Origin: Hemibagrus wyckioides
Lineage: Eukaryota > Chordata > Actinopteri > Siluriformes > Bagridae
Reading direction: 5' to 3'
Length of the DNA: 64,000 nt
Assembly (NCBI RefSeq): GCF_019097595.1
Contig: NC_080715.1
Location: forward strand, 11,551,573-11,615,572
In this document: positions 1 to 13,395 of the stretch, in pieces
How positions within the stretch are numbered: the stretch's first letter is position 1
How the letters are laid out: every line of letters starts with the position of its first letter
Made by a program: the position numbers and the translations under genes
The notes under the pieces: generated by a model
Databases searched by the model: none
What the model was told of the DNA's origin: nothing
The model's input: the letters and a program-made list of their open reading frames with translations, nothing else

Positions 1-391
1 TTATCTGTCTCTGCTTTCTCAGTCATTTGCTGTGGGTACATATTGAATTGTAATAGGTTTACGGTCTTCTGGGGTTATGTACATTGTTATTTTTAACTGT
101 AATAGTGAACAAAAATATGAATTTTAGTGAAGTGATTTTTTTTTAATTCAAGTAAAAAATATGACTATGATTTAATTATACTTAAAGTATCATTACATTA
201 ATCCATATAGTCATGCACTGCAATGAGAGTACACAGTTTTTTACTCCCCCCTGGGAAATATTTGTCCGTAATCATCAGTGATAAGATTTTTTTTGTTTTT
301 TTTTAGCAATTTAATTATTGAATTGTTTCTAGCTTGTAAAAACAGGGATAAATATCATAGCAAATAGAACTTTCAGTTGATAATACTGTAC
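1..391. other. gene-free AT-rich unique sequence
   Basis: No coding frame, RNA gene or recognisable repeat is visible. The stretch is AT-rich with T runs near 137-145 and 289-304. It directly precedes the LINE 3' fragment. Confidence 0.6.
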
Positions 392-828
392 ATCTTCACA
401 CTCCTGCCATCTGGCAGAAGGTACAGGATCATCAGTGCCAACCAGCAGCAGACTCTGCAACAGTTTCTTCCCTGAGGCAGTCAGATTACTCAACACCCTG
501 CTGCCTCCCAGCGCTCACCTGGGCTAGTCAAACACCTAACCTAGTATGACTCAACACCACTGCAAACCACGCTTTACAAAGCCGACACTTTCTATTAATG
601 CTTCATATTGCTGCTACAGATATAATTATTGCTGATAAACTACAAAAAAACCCTACAGTTTTGTAGTTTTTGTCCTGCACTCATCTCACACATCTTGTTG
701 TGTATTCATACTTTATGTAGTCTAACTCTTATGTTATATATGCAGCTTGTTCCTGGAGAAATCGTTCTAATGTATACAAGCTATGTAGAGGAATGCCAAT
801 AAAATCCCACTTGCCTTGATTGGCAAGA
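392..828 (+). mobile_element. 3' end of a CR1/Rex1-like LINE (fragment)
   Basis: This is a 5'-truncated non-LTR retrotransposon end. It shares clearly alignable sequence with 16250-16615 in this window: the block containing CATCTGGCAG, then CAACAGTTTCTTCCCTGAGG, CAGTCAGATTACTCA, and finally CAAGCTATG with AGAGGAATG and an AATAAAA-like signal followed by CCCACTTG. In the second copy that tail follows a reverse-transcriptase remnant, which identifies the family as a non-LTR element. Assignment to the CR1/Rex1 group rests on memory of teleost elements. No open frame of useful length remains. About 150 bases in the middle (roughly 590-740) do not match the second copy well, so the copies differ by indels. 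Confidence 0.78.
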
Positions 829-3469
829 CACTTGGAGTTGTAAATAGAATAAGAGTTACTGTTACAATTTAAATGTGGTACAAAAACACATACAGTATGC
901 TGTAGTTGTGAATATACAGTAATCCTGTTTGGTGAAATGCATTACATTGGTGACTAGGCCTGCACAGTGATATTATTTCACACTACCTGGGCCTGGTACG
1001 GGACACAGGCTAAAGAAAACGAGGACAAGAGAAATGTGTCATGAGCTCCATAGAGTATTGCCACAGATAGAGAAATATGTTATGTCCTCAAAACATACAT
1101 TTTAACTTTTTTTTTTGTTTGTTATTGTTGAGATTTCTACAATTGAGTTTATGAAAAATCAATGCCCAATTTTCGGTTTTGAAATGTGAAAAAAGTAACC
1201 AAAAGATAGACATTAATCAAGAATTCAAGCAGTATAGTAAATATGTTTGTGTGTTTGTGTGTGTGTGTTTGTGTGTGGTGTAACATGAGAAGCTACTCCC
1301 TCAACTTTTCCATGCTTGGTTAAAAGCCAGAGCACAGCCACCAATGTGCACTCACTGGAGAGTTGAGCTCTAATAATGGTAAAGAAGAGACTCTTCTTGA
1401 CTTGCAGTCTGTCAGCTGTAGAACTACATTAATTCTGCAACATGAACTTGTGTGAAGTATCGAATGTGGTACATGCATGCTAGCATGTGCTCTGGGACAT
1501 GTATCTAGAAGTATGCAAACGACAACACATCTTATCTTTGAGGTGCAAATGGACTTTCAGCAACATGTGCATGCTTCAAGATTTTCTCCTGCATACACAC
1601 CTGGCATTCAGAGAGGCAAGGTTTGCATTAGTTGCTTTCAGAGCTGAACTTTAAACAGAGGTCAGCTAATAATCTCTGCTCGCCGCCATAAAATCCATTT
1701 CTCAGCCTGAAAGCTGTAAGCATACGAATGACAGAATGACTAAACTATTGGATGACGAAGCTTGTGAAAGTGATCACACATACGTTGATGATGAATACAC
1801 ATTATGCCACTGGGTACACAGCCAAGTTCAAATATTATGAAAATGTTGTCTAATCTAAACAAATAAAGCCTAATCCCCAGTGCTGGGATTGGATGCAGGT
1901 AGAGTGGAGTCATTAATCACTGTCTGTACACACACACACACACACACACACACATCATCTCTCACTTTATCTACATGGATTTGACACCACTGTCTGGCAG
2001 TGTATAAACATTTTAAAGAACCCAGATGTCAAACATCTCTGTACATTTCGTACCAATGCTATAGTTTTTTTAGGCACTGGTCTTGTTTCAGCTTAACTCA
2101 GGAAAGAACCAGATTAGACATGGCATATATAACCATGTAAAAGGTTCTGGCATAGACATGACTGTTAAAACAGGAGCTTTGGGAGACAGTTCAACACTGA
2201 GATCCAGGCTCGTAAACTTCAGCCTATTAACAAGGCCCTATTAAATACGAAATGCTGAACTTAAAGGTGCTCTAAATGATAGGTTATAATAACAGTACTT
2301 TGCCAACTGCTTTTTTTTTTTTTTTAGACAGCTCTATATGCAACATACTTAAAAGACACTTAATGTCCCTTTGTACTCTAATGGCAAATAGATTAACTTC
2401 TAGAATTTAGTATTCTTACTTATTAGGCCCTGTATTACTAAGATCCCAAAGAAAACTGTTAATTTAAGTACAGATTTTCTACATTTTCTGAAAATCTGAA
2501 ACTTTCTAAACCTGTATAATATACAAAGTTATAAATTTACAAACAGTTGTATTTCTTAGGCAATCTTTGAATATTACAAAATCAAATCTCCTATCTACTA
2601 TCAAATATCCTATATAAACCCAAATTTACCTTTAATATTAAGGCCAAATTTGTCATATATTCTCACTGTTTTGTCTAAACTTTTGTCTAAACTGCTAGTG
2701 GTGTATGTATGTATTTGCATAGACACCCAGTAATCAATCAGTAATTTATTTAATTTCATATTCCTTTGAGAAAAAAATAAAAATAAAAATGGTCATTTAG
2801 CTTTTTATGGTTGTCATCAAGTTTTGCATGTGTTTTTTATACACGAACCTTAAATCAGCACCCAAAATTTTTCATATTTGTAGCCAGTTGACACATATTT
2901 AAGCATAAATTTTCAGGCTGTGAAGTGTGGAGAGACGTGTTTATAAATTCTAATCAACATGTTTCATTGGGAAATTTCATAAATAAGGACAGAAAGTTCT
3001 CACAGTGAGTTTGTCCCTCTGATGAATGATCGCTCAGGCGTTCATAAATCCTGTGGAGCAGCAGCAAAGTTAGGAAAGAGCACAATTGGGAACGCGTCCC
3101 AGGATCCACTTAAAGCTTAAACAGATTTATACACTTCATTGCATGAGATGTGAAATAATGTGAGATGTGTAGTGAGAAATAAAAAAAAAATATATAAAAT
3201 AAATAAGGACAGAAAAAGGGTGAGCAGGGTAGCAGCACACTAATAGCTGGAGAAAACAACAAACATGCTAGTACACTTGTTTTTAGTCTTTTTTTCTGTC
3301 ACAGTTTTTCCTGAGGGGGTAAATTATGTAACAGTGTTTAATGAGTGTAATCCATCCCTCAAACCGACACCTTTTCTGTATGTTTCTGGAACCTTTCCTT
3401 TCTGGAAAATAAAGAAATTATTTAAATGGGAATTATTAATTAATTATTAATTAAAGGAAATGAATTCAA

Positions 3470-3472
<3 letters not shown>
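829..3472. other. gene-free stretch, mostly unique sequence
   Basis: No gene is supported. It contains short GT/TTTG-rich sequence at about 1246-1278 and an AC dinucleotide tract at 1928-1954. A short open frame at 3265-3450 has no coding character. No exon with splice signals and protein similarity was recognised. Confidence 0.55.
1928..1954. repeat. (AC)n microsatellite
   Basis: Uninterrupted AC dinucleotide run of about 27 bases. Confidence 0.97.

Positions 3473-3534
<62 letters not shown>
3473..3534. repeat. (AT)n microsatellite
   Basis: Uninterrupted AT dinucleotide run of about 62 bases. Confidence 0.98.
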
Positions 3535-3536
<2 letters not shown>

Positions 3537-4218
3537 TGATTTTATGAGCACAAAAAACCCCTTTGCCTTAAAACTGCTTCTGCATCTTCTCATGTAAGTG
3601 TATATTTGTTGCTTGCCCTATGGTAAAGAGCCAGGTCACATCTTCTCAGGCTTTTTCTAAAGTGATCCTGTCAACAAGACATAGGAGCCAATGCAAGAAA
3701 ATTCTCCTCTCATTACATGGCACATTTCATTTCATTGCATGATTCAAGACATCAGCAAGCTCCCATATCGCCAACCAAACCCCCCCCCCCCCCCCTCCCA
3801 TAACCTCTGGTGCATGTTTGGCTCCCCAAATTGAAGCAGAAAGGCACATGCTGCATTTTCTTTTCCACTTTAACTTGCTCGTGTCACTCTATATTTAGAC
3901 AAAGATGATGCACACAGTTACTGGTAATTAAAAAAAAAAATGCTGTTAAAAGTCAGGCAGATAACCATAATGGAATGCTAAAACGTTGTCAGCCGTTAAA
4001 TGTGGTTATGCGAGCAATCTTGTGGACTTTTCAGGAATCCTGCTTCGTGGCGTCAAGTTGAGTTCAAGCTGAAGAGTGTCAGAGAGGACTAATCTGCACG
4101 CACATCCTCAATCGTGATCACATTTCGAACTCTAGCTTCATGCACTTGCCAAAAGAAACCCAAGCGTTCCCCAAGTGCGTGCAGATCTGTGTGAGAACAG
4201 AGTTTAGTGTGTGTGTGC

Positions 4219-4280
<62 letters not shown>

Positions 4281-5404
4281 GCGAGACAGAGATCTCTCTA
4301 ATGGATGAAAAGTGGGTGATGGTGCTTTGTGGCTGACCCTGCCGTGCCCTGCAGTCCCAACACGCAGCATCTCCCACACCTCTACTGAGCCGGCGCTGGG
4401 AAAATAACTGCAATTAGGGAGCTGTTAGGGAGCCAAGAGTGCACGTCGTGACACATTACCCTAAGCTGAGGAGCACTTTAGGCAACAGGGGAGCAGAGAT
4501 ATGGCCAATTGTCAAACAACAAAGACATTCGTCTAACTGTTTACTGTGTCATTATACCCCTAAACACAACGCTGTCACGAACTGCTGTGTAATTACGGAG
4601 TCTAATTATTTCTAACTGTAACACGACTCTGTGATCCATACAGACAGACAAGTAAAACCTGAAAATGAAGATGAGTTCCCCTAAATATAAACTCAAGTTG
4701 TGTCAGAAAGTTTTTTGCTTTTCTTAGTTTTCTTTCTTTTTTTCAACCAAAGGGCTTACTCAGTGAGACTACCAAAAATATGTTTTTCCCTTGTGTGGAG
4801 AATTGTGTCATTTAGAGGGGCCTTGCTGTCCAAAAGCAATTTATCTTCTGGAGAACCTTCGTAAATGGCTCTACCACAAATAGCCTAATAATAGACAAAG
4901 ATAAAGCCAGCAATATGTGATATTATTATAAGACAAATAGTGATGGGGTGATATGAAAGGAATAAATCAGGAGGGGGAAAATGCTTAAGTTATCATTCTG
5001 ATGTTATTTTTTTTTTTCCATAACAATGCCTCCCGAAGGGGGTTATATTCCTTTTATGCCACAACAGTTGACCAATAATTATGACATTTATTGAATTAAT
5101 TAATAGCATGTCCTACTTTTCAACTGTTTACAGCTATGTTAAACCAGGTAGTTCCTGTTTTCATCAGGTTATTGCTGCAATAAAGAGTTTTCCCCCTCAC
5201 CAGCCCTGCCTTTTTTTCTCTTGAAGTTAATAAGACTAAAAATGCAGCTTATCATGTTACCAAGAAACCAGAATGCATACAGTCCTCTATCTTGAAGAAT
5301 GCATACAGTCCTATATCCAGAAATCCTATCAACCATTACAAATCATCCAAGGCTCCAAGAGTCCATAAATGTTAAATAAACATTTCCTTACCGAAATCTT
5401 AACT
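3535..5404. other. gene-free stretch with C run and GT/GA tracts
   Basis: It contains a run of 16 C at 3780-3795 and the compound GT/GA microsatellite at 4207-4280. The open frames over the GT/GA tract on the minus strand are products of the repeat and not genes. The rest is unique sequence with nothing recognised. Confidence 0.55.
4207..4280. repeat. compound (GT)n-(GA)n microsatellite
   Basis: A GT tract with one GC interruption runs from 4207 and changes at about 4237 into a GA tract, which becomes imperfect after 4270. Confidence 0.97.
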
Positions 5405-5690
5405 ATCCGTCTATCCATTTTCTGTACTGCTTCTCCTACACAGGGTGGCAGGAAACCTGGAGCCTATCTCAGGGTCATGGGGCACAAGACAGTAGACACA
5501 ATGGACAGGGTGCCAACCCACTATAGGTTACAATCACACACACACACACACACACACACACATTTCTGAGATACTAATCAGTCTAAGACAAATGTTTTTT
5601 GACTTGGGGAGGAAACAGGAGTACCCAGAGGAAACTCCCATGCAAACTTCACACACGGATGAGGAGGTGGAATCAAACCCCTACCCTGTT
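5405..5690 (-). mobile_element. tRNA-derived SINE (V-SINE-like), minus strand
   Basis: Read on the minus strand, the sequence follows the layout of a common teleost tRNA-headed SINE. A degraded B-box-like region (GGTTTGATTCC, from about 5665-5685) is followed by a GTTTGCATG/GAGTTTCCTC/GGGTACTCC/TTTCCTCCCC block. Then come an internal (TG)n tract (CA at 5535-5562 on the plus strand), GTTGGCACCCTGTCC, GATAGGCTCCAGG, and the tail CAGAAAATGGATAG at 5408-5426. The order of these blocks is the main evidence. The tRNA A-box end is missing or decayed. The name V-SINE is tentative; a related tRNA-SINE family is possible. Confidence 0.72.
5535..5562. repeat. (CA)n tract inside the SINE
   Basis: CA dinucleotide run of about 28 bases located at the normal internal CA position of this SINE type. 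Confidence 0.95.
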
Positions 5691-6249
5691 TTACTGTTTT
5701 AATACATTTATTATTAACTTTAGATTATGTGAAGTGTCCACCATACAAGTCCTTGTGACTGAACTGGTACTCAGTCATTAGAATTTTGGTTGGAACGGTT
5801 ATCAGAGCTTCTGTAGAAAATTATTCAAAAACTTCTAATCAGTCAGATTTGGAATTTCAACAGCACTATTGCACAAGAAGCAAATAACAATGATGCAAAC
5901 ATCTTTCAATTTTGCCTAAAGGAATATTTATGGGCATGGAAGTTAATCCATTAATTATCATCAGCTCTTCTGTGGAGACAGGATTTTGTCAGGCAGGCGG
6001 TGTTCTAGACAAACCCCCATTTAGAAAGGCCTGTAATTTTGACATGTGAATTGCATTAAGTGGTCCACAAACCTCGAGCAGTGATTACATTTCACTGTGT
6101 CAGTCTGTGTTGAACCTCGTCCAGCTGTGAGCTGCAGAGCTAACAGAAATCAGTAACAAACTCTGTGTTTTGTTGTGTATGTGAGACATGAGTGTACATG
6201 ACAAGTGTGCAAATGCAAATATCCTGAGCAGATGACTCACACTGAGTGA

Positions 6250-6250
<1 letters not shown>
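5691..6250. other. gene-free unique sequence
   Basis: No gene or repeat recognised. The part at about 5985-6110 is less AT-rich and free of simple repeats, so it could be constrained non-coding sequence, but nothing in the sequence proves it. Confidence 0.45.

Positions 6251-6320
<70 letters not shown>
6251..6320. repeat. (TCTA)n microsatellite
   Basis: Perfect tetranucleotide run of about 70 bases (17.5 units). Confidence 0.98.
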
Positions 6321-6803
6321 GTGTATTGCATTGGTACCACCTTCAATTATTTAAAGTGTTATGGGTTCAGAAATGGGGGTGTTCAAGATTTTTTTTTTCC
6401 ACATATGATCATGTGACTAACATTCTCTCAAATGAAACATATGTTAAGGTGCATTTTGTGTACTAAAATAGTGTAAATCAAAATGTGATCACATGAAAAC
6501 TATGTTATTACATTGCATCTGAAAACAGAAACAAAGAAACGCACACATGGCAATAGATTAATAAAATGAAAATCACATGTAAAAAGTCCACTATATGTAA
6601 AAGAAAAGGGGGAAAAAAACGTCTAAAAAACACAGAGGTTATGAAACATTTCTGAAAGCTTATTGGGTCAGCCCAAAAGCTTGACAGCTAGGTGGTTGTG
6701 CTGTCCAACACTGTGTGAGCAGAGCCAGATCACTCCCACTGACAAAGACCATTGTCTCATACTAAGCGTCTAATCAAGGCAATGTGGAGGCCGAAAAAAC
6801 ACT

Positions 6804-6885
<82 letters not shown>

Positions 6886-8396
6886 TATATATGCACACAC
6901 TCCCAGCTCAGCCATAGGAGAGTAGTGACTGGCTGGATGTTCAACATGACCAATGTGCTGTGCCAATAAGCAGCAGAGTTTACATATTTGGTATGACTTT
7001 TGAGTCTCTTGCCACCAATTTGTTCACAAAATTGATGTGCTGAGTTTTTTTGCAAATGTTGTGGATGCCCTGGACTCTGATAAAGAGCACAGGGCAGAAA
7101 GACTTAACTGTCATTATGTCAGCCATCTCAAGTCTCTTCGGTGTTCACCTGAAATACTGGGCTTTAGTAAGAGCAGCTCCAAGCGTTTTATAGAGAAACT
7201 CCTCGTTCTTATCACGTTTACTGGAAAAGGAAGCCATTATTCACATTATTCAACATAATAAGTCTGGCTATAAAGTAAGAGAATCACTTCTGGGTGTGTG
7301 AGTCACAGGCAACTTGGATAATCCATTTTACTACTCTACTCTTTAACCATCACAGCTGCTGGAAAGCCTCACTTGTATTATGACTAAAGTTGACTTATCA
7401 TGGATTTTGTTGTAGTTATAGAGGAGGTTAAAAGTCATGTGTGCTCTTTCCAGTCAGACTTTCAAGGATTTGGGATTTCTGGATTAAAATATCTTTATCC
7501 TCTCCTGAAGAGTTGTTGCTTTGGTGACCCAATGAAAGAACCACATGTATTGTTAGATTCAAGTCTAAGCAGAATAGACAGCGAGTCTAAGCAGCCTGTA
7601 TGAAAGGTCAGGGAGTGTATTCAAACCAACATTGTGTAATTTGAAGCAAAGTCGTCTTCTTTTCAATCAAACATGCCTGAAAGTTACAACACACCTGTCT
7701 GATGGTTGTCCACACGAGTTCTGTTTAGTCTATGTGACTAAATTTTAAAAATAAATAATGTAAATAATGTAAATAATAACTGTTATGGTAACTATTCTAT
7801 TATACTCATTCTGCTGAAAGATATCACAAAGCAGTGGATTATTTATGTCAGGTTTTTCTCAAATCCCACTAGGTGACAATAGAGGTTATATTTAACCTGA
7901 TTTTAGGTTAAAGAAATAAGTGGTAATAAGCCTGTTCATAATTGTTGCTCTTATTTATTTAAATCCTAATCTTGCAGGTTGTTCACTAACATAAATTAAG
8001 CTTTAAGACATCTCTTCTGTAATCCATCCATTCTATTCCCAATCATTTAGCTAATTAAGGTACAGTATAAAAAATATATATGGGGTATGACATAGGATAT
8101 AGTTTTTTAACCATGTTTTTTGCAATTATGGCTAATGTTGTGGAACATCCAGTTATGACCTTTTACTTCCAGTTCTGACCAGTGTTAGCAGCTATAAGCA
8201 ATCTCACTTTTATTCTCTCTCTTGCTGTTACCAGATCATTACTAATCACTGGCACTGGAGTTTCATCATATCAGTGAGTTAACAAATAATGAGGTTGTTA
8301 AAGAGTTAAAATATCCACTATCGTAACCTATAAGCTACCACTTCCCTAAAACATAGCTATGCATTAGTCAGAAATCTATCGCATGCCTGTATTACC
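6321..8396. other. gene-free stretch
   Basis: Mostly unique sequence around a compound CA/TA microsatellite. Short open frames at 7037-7258 and 7400-7603 have no recognisable similarity and no supporting context. Confidence 0.5.
6807..6892. repeat. compound (AC)n-(AT)n microsatellite
   Basis: AC run from 6807 to about 6836, then AT run to 6892 with one A interruption near 6882. This is a typical unstable teleost simple repeat. Confidence 0.97.
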
Positions 8397-8597
8397 ACGG
8401 CACATACATTACAGCAGAATTCTTTTCTTCACAGATCCCAGTTGAAGAAGTTGGGGTCAATGCACAGGGGCAGCAATGACACAGCTCCCCTAGAGCAGAG
8501 AGGGTTAATGGCCTATTGCAGTGGAAGCACTGGGGCTTGAACCCAGACCTTCCAATCAACAGCCCAGAGTCTTAACTACTTGAGCTACCATTGCCCC
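8397..8597 (-). mobile_element. tRNA-derived SINE, minus strand
   Basis: On the minus strand the element begins GGGGCAATGG at 8597. It has an A-box-like segment TAGCTCAAGTAG (8587-8576) and a near-consensus B box GGTTCAAGCCC (8543-8533), as in a tRNA gene with an internal RNA polymerase III promoter. Downstream come a TTAACCCTCTCTGCTC block, TGACCCCAACTTC, and the tail AAGAATTCTGCTGTAATGTA. This tRNA head plus unrelated body and tail is the diagnostic layout of a SINE and not of a tRNA gene: no complete cloverleaf with CCA-proximal acceptor pairing is present. The tail end is decayed, so the left boundary is approximate. Confidence 0.8.
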
Positions 8598-11404
8598 TAA
8601 GAAACAGTATAATGAAAATGAAGCATCATAGCAATAGTTTTTAAAGCAAGTGACTCAGAATCAGCCGCACAAACATTTGAAATACATTCAGAAGATGCAC
8701 TTCCCACTAGGTAAAAATACAGATACTACAGTATTCATCTCAAATCTTAATTAAAGTGTTGTCGTCAGTTCAAAGAATTTGATCTGGCAAGATTAAAATA
8801 GTTACCTACAGCAGATAAAATAGACTTTGCTTCATAAATAATTAGGTTTCTTTTTGATCACTTTAGAGGGCATTAAATAGAAAGCTGTTTGCTTGAGCCT
8901 CAGGGCCATGCAGATCATAGAGTCATTTTTTTATTTCCAGTAACTCCTCCAGGCTCAAAACTCTAATGACCTTGATAATCTCTGGATCAGACTCTGTTTT
9001 TGGGTGGAGGCTTTTCTTAGTGCAGCTCTTCACACATAAGCAAAATACAGAAGTCTCAACTCGTAAGGTGATTGATTGCTGCATTACGCCGTTATTTTGT
9101 CAGAACATTCACTACAGCCGGATATTTTGACAGGTGGAGCTGAAGGTCTTGCAGAATCCCCAAAGATTAAGTATAAATTCATTTTTGTGATGACAGAAAT
9201 GATGAAGTCATTTTTTCAAAATGAATAAAACACCCAGTTTTTCCCCCCCTGATTGCCATTTAGGTTCTTTTTTTTCAATGATAGGACATGTTTGTGCTTA
9301 ATAACTTGGATGTGCATCAAACACACCCACTCAACTACCACACATATTTCTTCATTCTCATTTTGTATTGTTTTGATTTCCTCTCTCCTGTGTTTTTGAA
9401 ATACAGGCAGGAGAGGGTTAAGCGAGTTGGTAATGTTTCCCCCGTCACTGTGCCGGCCACTTGCCAAAGGCCCCTGAGCACGGTTCTAACCAGACCCATG
9501 CAGGTGATGAAACCTGAGAGGCTTTTATTCCGTTTGGGCCAAAGCACTCCTGCTTATGTGTTTGAAGAGATGTGGACTGACAGGGAGCTTTTGAACATGT
9601 ACCTTTGTTTCAGGAGGGCTGCCTTCACTGAAGCGTGACCTGGGGCACTGGAGATGATGGGCCTGCATTAGTTCACTCCTAAATGGATGTTTCTCTCTCT
9701 CTCTCTTTCTCTCTCTCTCCTTACTCCTTCTCTTTCTCTAGCTCTGTCTGTCAGATGGCAAAGTAAAAAACAGGAAAGTGATTCAGCTTTATAATATCAC
9801 CTCACACTCATGCAGGATTAAAGCATAAGCCAATGAGAAGACCCACTGTGTGCCCCACAACCGACATGATTTACTCAGTGCTATGTTTATCCTCACATCC
9901 AGCGGTCTTTCTATTCATTTATGGGCATTATGGACATTAATGGGCGTATGCACCTATTTTTATTAAAATCACACATAGGTTTTAAGTGACTGCTTTTGTA
10001 CTGGTGTCCATGTGTGCATGTGTGTTTATGCACAAGTGTGCGTGTGTATGTCCACTGTATGTATACATCGCCCACATTGTGATTCATCAAAAAAGGGTGT
10101 GTCGGCTGGCGTACCAGCTCATGTATTGATGCCACAGGCTAAGTGACTGGCTATGAGCCAGAATACACACTCTCACTTCTCTCTATCATTCTCTGGCTCT
10201 TTTTTCTCTCTGGGTTTCTTGACTTTTCTCCTACTAGCTCCTCAGGTATACCTGAGAGATTCATGATCTGATACCAGTGTACTCTTATGTAAAAGGTCGT
10301 TTAAATGCCTCTAAGGTGATGAAATAACAGTTTGCCACACATTTTGAACTCTATAGTTCCACTGCTGATGCCTCCGGTGAAACTATAAAAGCCCAGATTT
10401 CAGAAATCAGAGTCTACATCTCTGACTCTTTCCTCCTGGAGTTTCTTCAATTACAGAGTGGAAAAGGAAAATAGTAAAAGCCAGCTCCACAGGGACTTTT
10501 ATCAGTAAGCCTGGACTGTGCTGATCACTAGATCACAGGCTAATTTCTTCTAAACACAAAGTGACATTTTACATCTGCCCCTCCACCCCTATCATTCTTT
10601 TAAATATTGTTTTACAGTGTTTGACATTTCCATGGGGTTTGAAATACTCTACATATCAGGTTGGATGTGGGTACCTATCTGCATGCCTCTCTTTCTGGAG
10701 GTTTCCTCTTGCTTTGTAACAAAGACTCATTTTCTTTCACTGATGAACATGATGTAAATATGTTTTGTTTTTATTATTATTATTTTAGGAGAAACACTCA
10801 AGATGATAAATAGCAGGCTGTCATTTTTGTTTTTTCTAGGGTTTGACATTTCAGCAGAGGTGAAAATTGAGCTTTTTTATCCAATGGGCGTGAGATAACC
10901 ACCCACCAGGACTTGAACGGCAAGTGCCAACAATAGCAATTAAACAATATGAGTCATGCATGGATTCCACATTATTCAAAGTGTGACCTCATTCATAAGT
11001 CTGAAATTGCACATCTAACCATTTTTGGGTAATTATCTAGATGTGGGATGATTGCTATTAACTGTAATTCATTATGCCAGTGGAATTCATTCCAATTAGT
11101 TAAACCGAACCACTCCTAGATACAGTTTACCTAACCTCCACCTCCATGTTAACAGAGGAGATTCTAATTCAAATGGCACCCACAAAAATTTCTGACATAA
11201 ACACTGGCACATGCAGCCATTTTCTCTATGTAATTGCCAATAAATGACTTTCAGAAGTGGTCTAGAATGCTCCAGCAGAATTATAATATATTTTTTATTG
11301 CAGGTAGTGTGAGGAACAGAAATAATAATCACACACAAACATGAATATGTTGTCTGTTCAATCATCTGGTTATTGAATAACCTCAGCATCTATGCTGACA
11401 TTCT
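8598..11404. other. gene-free stretch, possible conserved non-coding segment
   Basis: Mostly unique sequence. About 9405-9670 is richer in G+C than its surroundings, has no simple repeat and carries an open frame on both strands. It looks like candidate constrained sequence but shows no protein motif. A CT-rich tract lies at about 9690-9740. Confidence 0.45.
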
Positions 11405-11930
11405 ATTTTTTAATTAAACTTTGTCTTTTTCACAGTAGACATTGTCATAAAGCAGCATTACAGAAATCCGGGTTGATTTACTTTCTTAAAGCACAAGCCA
11501 GAGTTGAGAGTGGAAAACTCCCTGAGATGACATGAAGTGAGGCCTTGAGAGGAACCAGACTCAAAAGAGAACCCATGCTCTTCTTGGTCACAGATCTATA
11601 GGGGGATTATAAATCATTACAGTGTACAGTATAGAGAAATGGCAAACAGTAATAAGTGGAAATCATGTTTAGTAAGAGTCCTGAGATAAGCACAGGACTG
11701 TTTATACAATAACTGTAGCAGTTCTCAGGTAAAAATCTACAGGTGAGATCATCCACTGAAACAGAGGTGTGGGTTTTAAGGAAGTACAAAATTTAGACAG
11801 ACAGTGAGTCACCTGTGCAAAGGTTCAAAGTAGAAGTAGAGCATCTGGATGATTCAGGTCTGGGGGATGAGATGCATCACAGCAGAAAGAGTCAGGATCA
11901 GGCACAAGCATCTGTGCACTATTAACATTT
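11405..11930 (-). repeat. dispersed teleost repeat, minus orientation
   Basis: The left part (11440-11580) is the reverse complement of a block also found at 53992-54139. Shared pieces, read on the minus strand, are TTTTGAGTCTGGTTCCTCTC, AAGGC/TTTC, GACATGTCATCTC-like sequence, GGGAGTTTTCC and GGATTTCTGTAA. Both copies end in an A/T-rich tail. The family is abundant in teleost genomes from memory, but I cannot name it. The rightward extension to 11930 is assigned by memory of longer copies and is less certain. No coding capacity is visible. Confidence 0.6.
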
Positions 11931-13395
11931 CTTCAATACAAAGGAAGAAAACTTGTTACAAATTACAATTCTACCCATTTAACCATAGGAAAATTACTGT
12001 ATATTGTTCTCTAAAATTACACGTATAATGTCTATATGCTAACATTAGTTAACTAACATGCATTTATTAAATAAACAAAACATAAATATGTAACCTTTCA
12101 CCTGACATTACTGTATGTTGCATCACCAAGGGTAGCTGAGGTTAGCTAAAGTAAGATAATTTCATTGGGGATTTGATTAATGACAGTTATCTAAATATAT
12201 TAAGCTTAATAATTTTGCCAACTCTTTCAAAGGCAATTTATATGGTATAGGTACAGTAATTTTACCAATTCTGTATAAAACTGATTATTGTATGATAACA
12301 GCAGACATTTGTGTTTCCTTCAACTTTTAAAGATTTCCATACACTTCCTTGCAGAGCCTCTGCACATTCAGGGGCCTTTGGATGAATGTCAGTTTTGATA
12401 TTCATTAATGATCTCTGAATATGTTTTTTTTCTTACTAACACACTGTTTATTGTCAGTTATCAGTAAAATCACACTGAAATTGAATTAAGATCACTTCTG
12501 AGGTTTAAAGATACTGCACTGGTACAGAACCGGGTTTCCTAATCCATAATTAAATTTGGCCCATTAGTAGAAAACACAGCACATTTCCTGATCTTTAATG
12601 CCAAGCATCATATTATCTGATAGGGCAACTGGCCCATTGTACACTGTCAGATGGCAAACTATACTACAAGACATGTGTGCAAACAAATCCAAAGGCTAAG
12701 CACCATTTAATAGCTGACATTTTAGCCTGCAGCTCTCCAGATGGTTCTCAATGCCAAATGTGTCAGATTGGCCTCTATATGTGAAGATAAATTATAGAAT
12801 ATCTGACTTATTTCATCTGTTTATTCAGTGACTTCATCTCAACATGAATGATGGATATCTGCAGACAGCAGCTATGCGTCACAAATGGCTCTTTCTGCAC
12901 TTCCCTGCCGGATTCAACCAGTATCAACTTACTGTACTACAAAGAGGAACTTCAGCTTCCACAACCATAATCTTGAGACCCCAAAGCAATTATTTTGTTT
13001 TTGTCAGATGATGATTATGAATATTTCATTACCAGGTGTCCTGCTGCCATATTTAATGGAACATGAAACTTTTCATTTGTCTTAAATTCTTTTTGTGTTC
13101 ACAGTCAGATCATTGAGTCTCTAAAATGTTGCATCCTGCTGCTTGGCTCAGTGTGTTTAAGCAAAACAAATAACTCTTTCATATTTGCAAGCTGTGAGAT
13201 CTTATCACTTCCATTAAAGCTTGGAGAACATGTTACTTACTTGTAATGTGTCCAGGGTCAGGCATTCTAGCTTAATTGTTTCTGTGATAACTTGTCTGAT
13301 GGCAATGTCTCACTACCAGACACACTGGATGATATGTACATACAGTTTGAAGCACAGAATAACATGCCAGCAAGTAAATTGCCCCAATTTCCACT
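11931..13395. other. gene-free unique sequence
   Basis: AT-rich unique sequence with no recognisable gene, RNA or repeat. Confidence 0.5.

Noticed and set aside
4089..4413. Minus-strand open frames rich in H, T, L and S
   Set aside because: Encoded by the GT/GA microsatellite; simple-repeat translation, not a protein.
6251..6320. CRISPR-like array
   Set aside because: A tetranucleotide microsatellite with no spacers. The same applies to 52055-52178. Context is vertebrate.
8533..8597. Possible tRNA gene on the minus strand
   Set aside because: A and B boxes are present, but the sequence continues into a SINE body and does not close a tRNA cloverleaf.
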